DNA from: Margaritifera margaritifera
Taxonomy: Eukaryota > Mollusca > Bivalvia > Unionida > Margaritiferidae
DNA length: 64,000 nucleotides
Assembly: GCA_029931535.1 (NCBI GenBank)
Contig: JAQPZY010001675.1
Coordinates: 1,296,501 to 1,360,500, forward strand
Direction of reading: 5' to 3'
The notes below the pieces were generated by a model. It did not search any database, had not been told where the DNA came from, and saw only the letters and a list, made by a program, of their open reading frames with translations. The translations under genes were made by a program, and so were the position numbers. Positions 30,605-43,862 of the stretch are shown here, piece after piece (position 1 is the stretch's first letter; each line of letters opens with the position of its first letter).

Positions 30605-30679
30605 ATACATATTTATTTATTGATTTTAATTTGTTGTACTACGTTGAGTGCATGAATTTACAACATTATGAATGTTGCC

Positions 30680-30751
<72 letters not shown>

Positions 30752-30999
30752 GGGGTGATTTATATTCCAAATAAAGAAACAAGTATGAAACACCCAATTT
30801 TTCGGCGCTAAATGATAAGTTTTTTTAAAAAATGAAAAAAAAAAATAACTAGCATCTATACACTGAATCATTCTTCATAATATTTATTTATTTATTTATT
30901 AATTTACTTAGTTGTTTTAATTTATCGTACTATTTTGAGTGCGTGAATTTACAACATTATGAATGTTCTTAATAGTATTCGTAGTTTCATCTTATTTAC

Positions 31000-31070
<71 letters not shown>
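30605..31070. repeat. Duplicated 75-90-bp segment, each copy followed by a (CT)n microsatellite
   Basis: Copy 1 (30605-30680) and copy 2 (30880-30970) share TATTTATTTATT, a TTTTAATTTRTYGTACTA-like phrase, GAGTGCRTGAATTTACAACA and TTATGAATGTT. Each is followed by (CT)n at 30684-30749 and 31001-31068. The right flanks (ATGGGGTGATTTATA; GTGGGGATAATAAATA) are also similar. This looks like a dispersed repeat that carries its own microsatellite. Confidence 0.8.
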
Positions 31071-31072
<2 letters not shown>

Positions 31073-31690
31073 GGGATAATAAATACCCCTAATATCAGTA
31101 TTCCTTAATTTTCGAATTATAAATCCGTTGCATACATTTTGAAACTATATTATTACTGGATTTTAAAAAAAAATTAGCCTCCTTCCGAACGAGAGACATG
31201 ATAAGGAAATAAAAAGGATTTTTAACAAATAACAATGCAGTCAAAATATATTAGGTCTCAGAACTCGGAGTAACATGGAAATGTTTGGACATCGAAGTAG
31301 GAGTAAAGGAATGTAACACCCTTTGTCTGTCCGTCTATCAATGTGTCTGTAGCATACATAACTAAACCTTCATACCTACTTGCACGTGTAATCGTGTGGT
31401 GGTATTTCATATACAAAATTGTCAATTTCTAAAGACCAACTTACGGCCACCCCTAGTAAATAGTGCAGTTATTAGAGTTTTCTGGCGGTCTGCCAATTGA
31501 CACCGTATAATTGTCACAAAATCTATGTTATTTAATTGTGGATATGACCTGAAACAGAACGTTAACTGCAAGAAACCTGATACAAATACTTCAAAAGTCT
31601 CAAACAGGCGCACCTGTTGGATATAAGCTGCAATCTCTACCCCGCAATTAGAACTCCCGGAACTACAAATTTTGCAGGTTAATAATAGGC
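31071..31690. other. No gene recognised
   Basis: Contains 'GTCTGTCCGTCTATCAATGT' near 31326, otherwise unremarkable. Confidence 0.4.
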
Positions 31691-31694
31691 CCAT

Positions 31695-32090
31695 AAATGG
31701 GGTGTTTCATCACATTTGCTCGGGTGGGTACTGTTGAAGGCATAGAGTTTTAGATGATGTCCCTTTTTGGACATTCCTTAATTCCACTAGTCAACATCTG
31801 TAGAAGTCAGCAGACAAAACCTCATGCTTTCCTAGGATATTAACGATTTTGCAAAGGAATCGATGACATTGTTGGTGATGCGTCTAACGAAAACCCCTGC
31901 TTCTCAGGCGCGTAATTCATTGGGTATTTCATCATATTTGAAGGGTACTTTAGAATGCATACAATTTTCAGTGATGTCCTTTTTTAACATTTATTAATCA
32001 ATTGTCAATATTCTGTATAGGTCAGTGGGCAGAACCACAAACCCTCGTTTTGGTATTAATAATGACATAATTGATAGATGAAATTATCGA
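31695..32090. repeat. About 210-bp diverged tandem duplication
   Basis: Copies at about 31697-31905 and 31915-32090 share, in order, 'TTTCATCAYATTTG', 'GCATASARTTTTMRRTGATGTCC', 'GTCARYATYCTGTAKARGTCAGYRGRCARAACC' and a 'TTNNTAGGTATTAA'-like end. Divergence is high. Confidence 0.65.
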
Positions 32091-32357
32091 TATTGAATTC
32101 AGAGCCAGGCACATATAGAAACCATAGCCCAGAAATGAAGGAATTTTGAATATCTTTGTTGGAATTTAGTATATAGATATTATGAATAAATATATTTAGA
32201 TCATAATTAGCTAGCTTCATCTACTCCATCGCTTCTACATGAATAATCCATCGGAATGAAAGATCATATTTACATTTTATCCCTCAGTGCAAATAACAAT
32301 TGATTCACAAATAAATAATATTCTTTTCGATGTGTGGTATAACAAATTCTGTAGGAC

Positions 32358-32535
32358 TGTTACGACTCTATGGCCTAAAAATATGTAACAGAAAGAAAGT
32401 GAAGCCAACAAAATCATGTAAAATCAACAAGCAATTTAATTCTAGACAATTAAAGTGAAAATTCAAAAGACACTTACAATAACGTGAATTAAAGTCCAAA
32501 TAATACTAAGCGTCCTAATCACAAGTCCAAAAGTT

Positions 32536-32541
<6 letters not shown>
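32358..32541 (-). mobile_element. LTR fragment of the Gypsy family found at 44-49 kb
   Basis: TGTTACGACTCTATGGCCTA, then AAAATATGTAACAGAAAGAA, and onward to CACAAGTCCAAAAG, matches the first 180 bases of the LTR at 44406 with few differences. It stops at the (TA)n that follows. The intact LTR has its own internal (TA)n, so a deletion between the AAGTCC words on each side could explain the truncation. Confidence 0.85.

Positions 32542-32628
<87 letters not shown>
32538..32628. repeat. (TA)n microsatellite
   Basis: About 45 TA units, directly after the LTR fragment. Confidence 0.95.
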
Positions 32629-32630
<2 letters not shown>

Positions 32631-35440
32631 CCCTCCAAATTGCCGAACTTATTTTTATCTTTGGGAGCTGTAAACGTTAGAGGGCAGCTTTACAAAGAAG
32701 TTTTTGAATGTTTCGGAAGTTCGTATTCAATTGGATATACATGTATAACTGAAATTTTATTTCAAATTGAATGAGACAGAAATTATATGGAATAACAGTG
32801 AAAGACACCGACACCAATCCACGAACAGATAACATAAGATCAAAGAAAACAGATGATCCAATCTAATTAAAATCAAGCTCATCTTTTGTTGACACTTTGG
32901 AATTCCATGTCTATCTATTTTTAGTAGCCTGTCAGATAAAGCGTTCCATTTGGTGTTAGGAAGAGTTATCGTTATCAGCCGTATGTACCGAATGATTTTC
33001 ATCAGTATGAAAGCTGTAATTTGACTGGTTAAACAAAAAGGTCAGCCGAACATTTCTTCAGTTCGGTGCCTGTCAGATCTATTTATTGATAAGTAGATCT
33101 CAATTTTAATCAGATTGACAGATTATCGGTTTTCAAATGCAGGATTTATCTTTCATCCCCATTATAAGAAAATAGGAATGCATCAATAGAACCCTACTTT
33201 ATTCCCTCATGCCACCGTAAAGCGTTTGAACTAAAAGATTAATGTGGTTAACAATGCTTCGGGCACTTCTATCAGGATATAATTTACTATAATAAAATCA
33301 ACACGTTTTCATGGCTCTCTTGATCAGGATTACTTGTCATTCATTAAAAATTGTTCAGAATTTTTACAATAACAATACATCTACTACTATCTTTTATAAT
33401 CTTGTGATTAATGAATTAATGAATTATTTATTTAATGAATTAATTAAGAGTAATTTATTTACTTTCTTTTTTAGCACATACACATTTTTATTCATCCATC
33501 CATCCATGAGACAGATAGAAACAAAAGAAGCATTCAAACTTGATAGATCGCTAACTCCCTATTTAACGTCTCTCTACAAATGCACACAGATAATTTTCAG
33601 CTACATTAATTAGAAAGAAAATATGAATAAAGACTACAACTATAAATTAATTATAAATATTATCATTAAAAAAATATGTTGCCGTCGTTACGGTAATTGT
33701 CACATTCTTATTCTGAAAAAGACATAAAGTGGAATTTTAACTTCTTTGAGAGGCAAGCGATGAAACATGTTAAGTAAATTTCATTATCTTCTTTCATAAA
33801 AGCCTAAATTTGTGCTTGGAAGGTATAATTTTTAGTGTAGCTGTATTGAATTATACAAAGGGTCTTTGCAGTAGCCATAGTTCTGCAGGTATATATTATG
33901 TGAACACTTTGTATTAATTTTTCATCCCCTTGCATAAAGAAATATAAGATAAAAGTATTTGCTCAGTTCTTATTTATGGCTACCATTAATTACCATTAAT
34001 ATCATAGTGCTTTAGGATTTTGCACACCTTTTAGTTAGTTTTCTTAAAATCAATCACCATGCCTGGATCATTTCAAATTGCGAGTAAAAGAGAAGTTGAG
34101 TAACATGGATTTTACATATCATTCACAAAGTTAAAGTGAGGCTTTCAAATTAATTATTGCTTCTACTGGACGCTGACTAATGCAACAAAAGCTTAAACAC
34201 CATGGTTCTTTAAGAGACGATTAAAATGACAGTTGAGTGCAAAACATTTCTTGAATACTCATATTCTTCCTGATACGTCGGTACCTATGGAGCAATTTTC
34301 TCGTATACTCACGTTTCCTTGGCAATACACTCGTTGCCGTATTAAAAGATAAGTCAGTTGCGGTCAAACTCATTTACTCTGGGTATATATCTGTATCTGG
34401 TTCCGGTTTCACATAACTGATGGACGTGAACTAGGCTTTGTCATGTCTTTTTAATGAACTCGATTAACGATTTGTTACCTAGTCTATGTTGACTCGAGAG
34501 CAGAACAACATCAGTCTGGCACATTGACAACTATCAGTTTGTAGTAGTTAGTCTTCACACTGGTATTCCAAATATGTTTCAAAAGCGACACTTGACAAAT
34601 TTATGCCATAGGAACCAACAACAATACTCCTAACTCCCCTCGTGATTTTCAATACAATCCAGTCAAAGCATGAAACAAGACAAATAGGAATTTACGACTT
34701 CCAAAGAATCCTAATTCTTTCATTAAAGCGGAATGGCTATCACTGTTTTCTTGTGTGTATTCGTTACATGAAATTATGGATCTATCCAAGGAAGATTTGA
34801 AACATAAATAAAACTAATCTACCTAAAATACATCAAGCCGACAAAACGATATTTTTTCTCTACAAAGACGTCTGTTCAGTTGAAATGTGATATTCTTTTT
34901 CTTAAACCTCGATACACACAGACAGAAACTTTTGATAAGTTGAGCAAAAAACATAACAATTTCATTCAGCCTTTTAACCAATAGGGATTATCGTAAGTAT
35001 CAAGTTTATAAACTGACAGATTTGGGCAAGCAGAAAGGGTAGGTAGCATACGTTAAATATAAGCTGTGCTCTGAGATTGATCATCGGGCGGAAGTTAATT
35101 ATCTACCCTTATAGGCTAATAAGCCTCCAGTGGACATTGATAGATGACCAATTAGGTGTCAAGCTTAACCTACAAGCCAATGTATTAGGTGCTTGCAGAA
35201 GCCAAAATACAACCAGCCAATCAGATCTCGACAAGGAACAACTTTCCTCGATGGCAGGTAAATTTAGACTAAGTTTGGTCAAAAGCCAAAGGTATTTTAT
35301 AACAAAAGGAGTGCATAGTAATGAACAGTATGACAAAGATAAATGATTGATACACCTTGATACATTGTACAATGTAACATGGCCAATCAAATAAAGCATT
35401 GACGAAATATATTTAACTATCTTAAGTTATAATTGGAGTT
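32629..35440. other. No gene recognised
   Basis: 2.8 kb of AT-rich sequence without clear repeats. Small open frames (33311-33613, 35077-35346 on plus) have no recognisable content. No splice-supported host gene could be defended. Confidence 0.4.
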
Positions 35441-35663
35441 GAAAAAAAATACAGTAAACCCTGTCTAATAAAGGCACTCAAGAGACGTGACAAATTTGTT
35501 TTATAGGCAACTTAGCTACCCCGCCAACATCACCCAACCCCACCGCCTCTTGTTTCGGCGATATTTTATACACATGTATAATAAAGCACTCAAGATAAAT
35601 ATGATCAATGTTTTTACATAAATATGCAATAACACATTGCGATATTTTGGAATAAAATCCAAT

Positions 35664-35882
35664 TACCGTTTATCTCGCTTATAAGTCGAGTCAAACTGCA
35701 AACAACAAAGACCCTGATCTTCCGTCTCATAATGCCCGGCATATCAGGGTCCATGTTGTTTGTTCTACCGATTAATCCTAACATACTACAAACACCCAGA
35801 TCTGCTGCCGCATTATGCGACGACAGATATGAGTCTGTGCAATTTTCAGTTGGACTCGACTTACAAGCGAGTACAACGGTTA
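35664..35882. mobile_element. Short TIR element (Tc1/mariner-like MITE candidate)
   Basis: The left end TACCGTTTATCTCGCTTATA, then AGTCGAGTCAAACTG, and the complement of the right end (TAACCGTTGTACTCGCTTGT, then AAGTCGAGTCCAACTG) form inverted repeats of about 37 bp with a handful of mismatches. Both ends lie next to TA, which would fit a TA target duplication. Length is about 215 bp with no transposase. Confidence 0.75.
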
Positions 35883-37295
35883 TCCTTAGCGATATGCAGA
35901 TCACGCATTGTCGATTTACGTGTCCTTTTTCAGCCTTCCTCTCATGTTCCAAAGAATGAAACACACCACTAAAGTCACTTCTGATTGCCAGCTTATGCAA
36001 TTTTTCACTTACTGAGCAATTTGAGAATATAACATGATCGCAAATTATTAGTAATGCACCAGAGATATAGAAATCATTTCTTGAATGTTGCCCTGGATGG
36101 AGTATATTTATACAAAAAGTCTGGTAAAAAAAAGAGCTGGAGAATTTGGATGTAATCATATGGATATGGATAAATGAATGTTTAATATAACCCATGCATC
36201 TAAAAGCGCCAAGCTGTTTATTTATTGTAAAATATACAGTTTAAAGAATTAGTATTATATTTGTTTAACCTCTGGTGAACCCTTGTTTCCTGTATCTCGA
36301 AGGAGTGCTCTATGACCAGTATTTGGCTTCGAGAATATTTTGCCCCGATAGAAGGAACTAGATTCTACAAGTGAGGAGAGACTGGAGTTTCTTAAAAATC
36401 ACGATAAAAATGATGTCAACGACACAAAACCATAAGATCTGTAAATCATCACTCTTTAGAAATCTAAGATTTTAATTCATAATTCAATCTTTAAAAAATA
36501 TATTTATTATCTGTTGCAAGTTTTTTAAAATAATTTTTTTTTTTAAATTTTCTGGAAGATCTTCTGATTTTCATTCCATGAGGTAAACGGGTCATGCCGA
36601 CATAGAAAAAGTCTGTAACAAAATCATGATGGTAGTGGAAATACTTTTTTCCCCTTGATTGACAAAGATAATTGTAAAAAAAACTGACAACAAACAGTGC
36701 CAACTAGTTGTTAACTAGCCTAAGCGCTTTCGACTCTCATTGAATATTTGACAAAGGCAAAAATTAAAAAACAGAAGCAAAGAAGACAAACAATAAACGC
36801 AACAGAAGACGTTGAATTTACTAAAACTTTACATGATTCTGGATGTAATAAAAGTAATATTTCAAAATGGTGGATATCGTGCTTGGGCAAGTTTTAAAAC
36901 TAGTTTTGCCATGTTAGTGTTAGTTGAGAGAAAGAGAGAGATGGGGGGGGGGGGGGATGAGAGATACCCATGTGATGCAGATGCCATTGTTCCCGTTCTT
37001 AAATCTGAGGAAGGTCTCTTCTAGTTATGAGAGTCAGTCACATGAACATCATCCGATAAACTGGACTTTTCGTGCTTTTTTCATATTTTCTAGTGAAGGA
37101 TCGTTGAATGCACGTTTCAGTTTGAATGACGAAATATTGATTGCGGGGTTGGGGTGTGGGGTAAAAACCACGATAAATTTACAAATATTGTTACCTCTAA
37201 TATTATTACCTGTTATATTATTACCTCGTCAATCCTTCAGTTCTTATTCATAAAGATTTTCGTTTGCTATGTTGCAAAATTTCAAAGATATGTTG
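35883..37295. other. No gene recognised
   Basis: AT-rich. A GAGAGAGATGGGGGG tract lies near 36929-36957. Nothing else is supported. Confidence 0.4.
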
Positions 37296-37297
37296 GT

Positions 37298-37298
37298 C

Positions 37299-37334
<36 letters not shown>

Positions 37335-37386
37335 TTACCACCACCACCACCACCACCACCACCACCACCACAACAACAACAACAAC

Positions 37387-37419
<33 letters not shown>

Positions 37420-37420
37420 C
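37298..37420. repeat. Compound trinucleotide (AAT)n-(ACC)n-(AAC)n-(AAT)n
   Basis: Runs of AAT, then CAC/ACC, AAC, and AAT again. Confidence 0.95.
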
Positions 37421-37554
37421 TTTATTTAACGAGGATAACACATTTGGCAATAAAGACACATCTGCAATGTTGTCCTCAATTTATGTAACAGGTCATGTAA
37501 AAAAAAGTCACTTACATACACTCAGGTATGCTCGCACACGTACTCACACAGATT

Positions 37555-37690
37555 TAAAATAGATTATTATATGTAACTATAGTGGTCAACAGGTCTATCA
37601 AGTGAGGACATGTACACAAAATATGATATTATACGTAACTATAGTGGTCACCAGGTCAATCAAGTGAGGACATACACACATAAATGTGAT
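37555..37690. repeat. 62-bp tandem duplication
   Basis: ATTATAYGTAACTATAGTGG, then TCAMCAGGTCWATCAAGTGA and GGACATRYACACA, twice. Confidence 0.8.
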
Positions 37691-37773
37691 ATTAGTCGAG
37701 TAGATGCCTTCTTTGCAAACATCAAGGATTTGATTAATAGCTAATGAAATTATATATTATTTGTCAGGATACA

Positions 37774-37976
37774 GTTAACCTACTTTTATTCGAGGCAAAT
37801 TACTTTTTCGAGGTTCCCACCGTAACTATTTCGGCATTTGTTACATTTTGCGGATTTGCTACTTCTTGTACTTTTGATTCTTAAAAAATAAAAATCACTC
37901 ATATTCAATTTTGCTGATAGAGTCCCATCACGAATTCCGTGCAAAAATAAAAAGCACTTGAATAAAAGTAGGTTCA
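37774..37976. mobile_element. MITE, copy 1 of a family also found at 61.55 kb
   Basis: Ends AACCTACTTTTATTCGAGG and CTTGAATAAAAGTAGGTT are inverted repeats of about 17 bp. The interior TTACTTTTTCGAGGTTCCCA, CTATTTCGGC and 'GCGGATTTGCTACTTCTTGT' matches the second copy at 61,555. No coding capacity. Confidence 0.75.
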
Positions 37977-40900
37977 CATTAAGCCTAATGTTTCTGCTAT
38001 TACTCACCAGCATCTTTTTTCTGTCTTTATACTTTATTTGAGACGTTGAATCGGGTTAGAATTTTGGCGCAGCGTCTGAATGAGAAAAAATCTCTTTTGT
38101 AAGTCTATAGAATATTTCACTGCACGAGATTAGCAAAGACTAAAAAAAAAAATTAAAAAAATTGATATTACACTTCCTCGTTCTGTATTTTTCCATCCCT
38201 CCCTTCCTTCCTTACCATCTACATATCTGTCTCTCAATCAATCGATTAATCCAATCAACCCGTCGGATCACATGCCTGTCTGCCAATCAATCAGTCAATC
38301 AAGCAAGCTAGCTTGCTGGCGCATTTTTTCTTTCAATATGGAATAAAACTGGTGTTTAATACATGAAAACAGATTATTTTTACTTTTGAAAATCATTTTA
38401 GGTACCGAAGTACATAAATCGCAGCATTAATTTCCACCGACCATTAATGCATCAGCTCTGTTTTTTACTATTCATCACTGAAAATCGATTGGCCCTGCTC
38501 TGGTGAAATACATTGATATTTTATCATCCCATCCTGATGCATGCAGAAAATCATCATTCACTTGCGGTCTTCATCACGTTCAATGTTTAGCGTCTAGAGA
38601 AGTAACATTTGTGATGTCTTTAGATATGATAAAGACACTGATAACACAAAATTTTACCGTATGTACTCTTAGTAACGCCCATAACAACTTACAGTTAAAT
38701 TCGTATACAAATTACACATTTTTCTATAGTTTTCACTTTTTTACCCTTTGTTTCAATTGTGCAGAACTAATATTAATACTTACAGGTATTGAGGTTACCA
38801 TCTAAAATTAACTTTCGAATTTTCACTGCCTAAAGTTTATAAGACTGAGCGTCACCACGTTCCATGGAAGGGAGGGATGAATTTCCAAGATAGGATCAAC
38901 GTGTCCGTATGTCCTTGTTCAAGCAAACCAAAGAAAGCAGTCGACTTAGATAATTTTTTTGACCTGAAGATTTTCTTGTCTTAATTTGTCTATCTTGGTA
39001 CGTTTTACGAAGTAGGTATTGTCAACTTTTTCATGGTATCTAAATAAATAGTAGATTCAATGCTGTGCACAACCCTGCATTTGATATTTGATGAAAGAAA
39101 ATCTGCTTCGATATAGAAGTCAACAATATCATGAGAGTTTTGCTGATTTTTACCGCTTTCTAGGGAACTTCCAGGTTGTAAGTATAGACTTAGAGCCAAT
39201 CCTGGTACAGTCTTTTCATGGGAAATATGGCATGTGCAGCATTTATCAACTAGAAGGATTTATTAAATTGAAATTAGATCGAAACCAAGATCCTTTTTCT
39301 GACAGCAAATCATGTGCAAAAATTGTCAAAAATGTCTAGTTTCTTCCGTGGCAGACAGCACACTAACAACATTTATCTAGAACCGATTGCGCAGGTCACG
39401 TGTGTAGCTTTCAATCACCAGAGCGAAATTAACGGACAACACGTATCATTGCCTAGGATTAGGTGAGGAAACGAATGAGCCACTTTCCGTGCATGGTTGT
39501 TCAATTCATTCCGGTACTCAATTTGTCACAATATAGACAGCGAGTTCGATCACCTAACCATAGGGTCCATAGTCAGACAAGAGTGTGATCAAACTCTCTC
39601 TACATCGACTTGAGTGACGTCATCAAAAACTATGGTCTGACCTTCGAGACCAGTGTGGTTCCTCAGTTTCCCAATATGGCAGATCGGAGAAAAGTGTATT
39701 TTGCAACTCGTTGAGTACTAAAATTAAAACCGAATATTATATAAAACAAAGAGAAAGTTTGGAGGTAAAACGTTGCATTTTGTTTTACTGAGCTATACAG
39801 AATGATATGAAAATGTTTTGAGCAGGAATTAAATTCCAATTCTTCTGTCTTATAATAGCAAATCTACACAGCAACCTATTTTTGATGATCACTCATATCC
39901 GATAATGTAATTTGTAAACCTTAAGGCAAACCACGCGCTTTAAGAAATCAAATTTATTTCAAAACATTGTGCAAAATGCCTGAACTATGAAAAGGAACAA
40001 GAGTATTTTAAAACAGAAATTGATTCGACTCCACCATCTTACATTGACTGGTTTGATCTAACTGGTTGACCAGACATGCGCAATTTAACTTCTGGGACTT
40101 TTGGTCGATGATCGAAATACCTCGTATATTATCCTAGGTCGTTGAAACGTTAAATAGTGAAATCAGGGAAAAAGTTATACACAATATGATTTTAATCTTG
40201 GATTATATTTATTACCATTTTATTCAAACTTGTGGCATATTCAAGTAATATCTAACATAATTAGAAAATTAAAACCACGAATAAAAGAAGGTTGGTCTTA
40301 ACAAGTTGAATACGGCTTTGGGAGGGGCTGGTTCTCGCTCCCTTTTATCGCCAGCTCCATTTACTCAAAACAAATGGGAACATTGCATACAAGGACTCCA
40401 TACAATTACCGGGTGAAAAGGACGTAATTATTTGTAACGTATGCGAATGTTACTGGTGATAAACACGTTTTCAACGAACGTGAGATCACAATGTCAAAGC
40501 TATCATGACTCGCGGTCTGCAATCTTTTAATCAGTATGAAAACCCAAATCACTGAATTTGCGAGCTAGTTTCCACAAGTCAAAATTAGACTGAGTGATTC
40601 CATACATATCTATATCTGACTCGTTCTTGTCTTTCGTGGAAAATGTATACATTAGATAATCTTCCTTTCTATATTTTTTTTCCTATTTCTTGTAGAAAAA
40701 GAATAACCATTAACACTCAAACATGCTTGCCTTGTAACATGTCTGATAAGAAGAAATCAATGAAAAGTTACGTTTTGGAGTTTCATTGAACAAATATTTC
40801 CCCCACGACAAAAGCACTGTCATTAAAATCGTTAGATTTCTCTTTCGTATACCTCGTTGGATTCCCATCATTTGTCAAATTTAATCTAAATATTAAATAG

Positions 40901-40980
40901 CGTAATTAAATAATTATGCATATATTAATTTATACTTATTAATATATCTTCACATAGTGAATTGGTTTAATTTTGTTTCG
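37977..40980. other. No gene recognised
   Basis: 3 kb of AT-rich DNA. CCATCCCTCCCTTCCTTCCTT lies near 38192. Open frames at 38503-38805 and 39088-39339 (plus) have no recognisable content. GGTCCATAGTCAGAC near 39566 and its near-inverse CTATGGTCTGACC near 39630 could form a weak hairpin. Confidence 0.4.
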
Positions 40981-40982
40981 TG

Positions 40983-41136
40983 TTTTACGGCATAGCAGTA
41001 CAGCTTATTAAATGCCAAGCAAATTGTAGTAAAGTGCTTCGCCCAGAGACACACCACGATACGAAAGTTGGATTCGAACCCGGACCCCTTTCTGTCGCGA
41101 GTCCGACACGCTAACCACTGAACTACCGCGGCGCAT
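40983..41136 (-). mobile_element. tRNA-derived SINE
   Basis: On the minus strand the head reads GCGCCGCGGTAGTTCAGTGG (A box: TAGTTCAGTGGTTAGCG) to GGTCCGGGTTCGAATCCAAC (B box: GGGTTCGAATCC), so an RNA polymerase III promoter is visible. The two ends do not pair as an acceptor stem. A non-tRNA body follows (TCTGGGCGAAGCACTTTACT to about 40983). It is therefore a SINE, not a tRNA gene. Confidence 0.75.
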
Positions 41137-41385
41137 TGATATAGTGAAGCAGCAAACAAAGACAATTAGAGGGTCAATTTTTGTGGAAGCAGATAATATA
41201 AGAAAATATAAGAAAATATAAAGAAAATATGCACCTTTTTGAAATAATCATATGGCTAGTATGTGTAATAAAAAAAGAGTTATAATTCTATAGCGGAACA
41301 CTTTTCGTATAATGATTCGAACACAGATTAATGATGACCCTCAAGGCTACGTGTTCTTTTTCTTGTCACAAAACCCAAGCTTAGG

Positions 41386-41885
41386 CTTCTAATCCGCAAA
41401 TCAGAGTTAATACTTGGAATACATCAACGGTCCTTAGACTGAACAGGCTTCTAATCCGCTAATCTGATTTAATGCTTGGAGTACATCAATGGTACTTAGA
41501 TTGAACAGGCTTCTAATCCGCTAATCCGATTTAATACTTGGAGTACATCCATGGTACTTAGATTGAACAGGCTTCTAATCCGCTAATCAGATTTAATACT
41601 TGGAGTACATCCATGGTACTTAGATTGAACAGACTTTTAATCCGCTAATCCGATTTAATACTTGGAGTACATCCATGGTACTTAGATTGAACAGGCTTCT
41701 AATCCGCTAATCCGATTTAATACTTGGAGTACATCAATGGTACTTAGATTGAACAAGCTTCTAATCCGCAAATCAATGTTATTACTTCTAGTACATCAAC
41801 GGTACTTAGATTGAACAGGCTTCTAATCCGCTAATCAGATTTAATACTTGGAGTACATCAATGGTACTTAGATTGAACAGGCTAG
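41386..41885. repeat. 62-bp tandem repeat, about 8 copies
   Basis: The unit is CTTCTAATCCGCTAATCAGA, then TTTAATACTTGGAGTACATC, then AATGGTACTTAGATTGAACA and GG. Edge copies are more diverged, as expected of an array growing from its centre. Confidence 0.95.
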
Positions 41886-42004
41886 TAGATGAACCAAACT
41901 TAAGATCTTTCAGTTCATTGATTCAAACTTTATTCTGTCTGAAGCCACTAAGTCAAAAAACTTTCCAGACTTCGAGTTCAAGGTTGAGTTCCGTGCTTAA
42001 AAAT

Positions 42005-42235
42005 AATGTTGAGAATACGAGGCCTTGATGAAATAATAAAAAAGCGTTGAGAATACGAGACCTTGATGAAATAATGAAAAGGTGTTGAGAATACGAGGCC
42101 TTGATGAAATAATAAAAAGGTGTTGAGAATACGAGGCCTTGATGAAATAATAAAAAGGTGTTGAGAATACGAGGCCTTGATGAAATAATAAAAAGTGTTG
42201 AGAATACGAGGCCTTGATGAAATAATATAATTTCA
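42005..42235. repeat. 38-bp tandem repeat, 6 copies
   Basis: The unit is GTTGAGAATACGAGGCCTTG followed by ATGAAATAATAAAAAGGT. It opens repetitive frames on the minus strand that are not genes. Confidence 0.95.
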
Positions 42236-42620
42236 ACTAAAGAGTTTTGATTAAAAGATGTAAAAATACTCAAATGAGGGTCCATTTTTTAAAAATATTA
42301 ATTGTTACATAAGGCTTTAAAATTGGAAATAGTTGCTCTGGCAGCTTTTAAAATTATATAAAATTATCTGATATTAAGGCTTATATGTGCTATTTCAACG
42401 AAAAGAAAATGTTTTATTTTATAGCGGTGTCAGCGGGTAAACTTACTACTTTGTACAGAAATCTACGAAATTTTTTTAAAGTCAGTCCTGGATACAAGCT
42501 TGTATGCCATATGTAAAGCTGTATTGTGAAAGATGAAATGTACTTTTTCATGAAATGTACCACATATTATAATTTGAAATTTGTATTTCTGTTTACTGCT
42601 TGTATGCTTGTAATAGTAAT
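42236..42620. other. No gene recognised
   Basis: AT-rich spacer between two arrays. Confidence 0.4.
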
Positions 42621-42623
42621 GGA

Positions 42624-42743
42624 TACATACATACATATATACATACATACATACATACATACATACATACATACATACATACATACATACATACATACAT
42701 ACATACATACATACATACATACATACATACATACATACATACA

Positions 42744-42777
<34 letters not shown>

Positions 42778-42970
42778 CGTGCATACATACATATATATAT
42801 ACATACATACATACGTGCATACATACATATATATACATACATGCATGCATACATACATACATACATACATACATACATACATACATACATACATACATAC
42901 ATACATACATACATACATACATACATACATACATACATACATACATACATACATACATACATACATACAT
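42624..42970. repeat. (CATA)n tetranucleotide microsatellite with central ACGTGCATAC / ATATAT interruptions
   Basis: About 345 bp. Pure CATA arms lie on both sides of a short central block (42772-42850) with ACGTGCATAC twice, (TA)n and GCATGCAT. Long spurious frames occur in all phases on both strands. Confidence 0.95.
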
Positions 42971-43860
42971 CAGGGGACAATTGAAGACATTCAGCAAGAC
43001 ACACACAAAGACCGTATTTGGAGACCTGTTCTGGGATTTTGCTCTATGACCAAGAACAGGTTCTTATATGTTCTTGAGTGTACTTGCCCTGTATAGCCAA
43101 CTCGAGTTGAACTCAGGTCAAGAACCTTGTTCTCGTTTCTCGCCCAACGACAGCCAAAGAGTCATTCGTAGAACAATAATTGCATTATGGCAGAGTGAAG
43201 CAAAACGTTTTACAATTTTAAAAAAATAAATAAATAGTATTTGTAATTCAGTTGCCATGTTTTATAAAGAGCCCCTGCATTTCCATTTGACCCGGTATAT
43301 GGGATTTTTTTTATAGCATTCATGACAATAAGTTTTGCAATAATATATACACAATAATATATACACAACTGACAGATGATACATATTATCCAGTATATAC
43401 ATATATACATCATTTGTAATTTTCAAAATATGCCAACACATGACTCGATTTCTTCAGTAACATTTTCATCTCTGATTTATAGATCTTCGCATTGATAACT
43501 TCTAAAATATTTTATATACAAATATTGTATTCGTTCAAATCATTTCTACAAGTAAATAGTTTCTTATTTCATATATTTGTTTAGTATACCTATTGTTCTT
43601 CAAAACGGATTCCTGCAGCATTGTCCTCTGTGCGAGAGTTAGATAAGGACAACAAATTGTTAATTGATCTTGTCTCTTTATGGCATTGTTATTAAGCATA
43701 AAAAATCATTTAATTTGGAGTCATACGATTCTTTTATTTATTTACTTATTTACAGAAAATTCAAAATTTCTTTGATTGCTGAAAAACAATATCAATTTTG
43801 CTTTTAATCATCATCAGCAGCAGTAGCAGTATCAGCATCATCATCCATTCATGATAAAAG
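42971..43860. other. No gene recognised
   Basis: A piece at 43060-43130 with AAGAACAGGTTCTT and CAAGAACCTTGTTCTCG is locally palindromic. GCAGCAGTAGCAG lies near 43817. Confidence 0.4.
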
Positions 43861-43862
43861 GA

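Noticed and set aside
41066..41134. tRNA gene on the minus strand
   Set aside because: A and B boxes are good, but the acceptor ends do not pair and a non-tRNA body follows; called a SINE.
42463..43096. Several 100-170-residue frames on both strands
   Set aside because: Translation of the CATA/TATG microsatellite.
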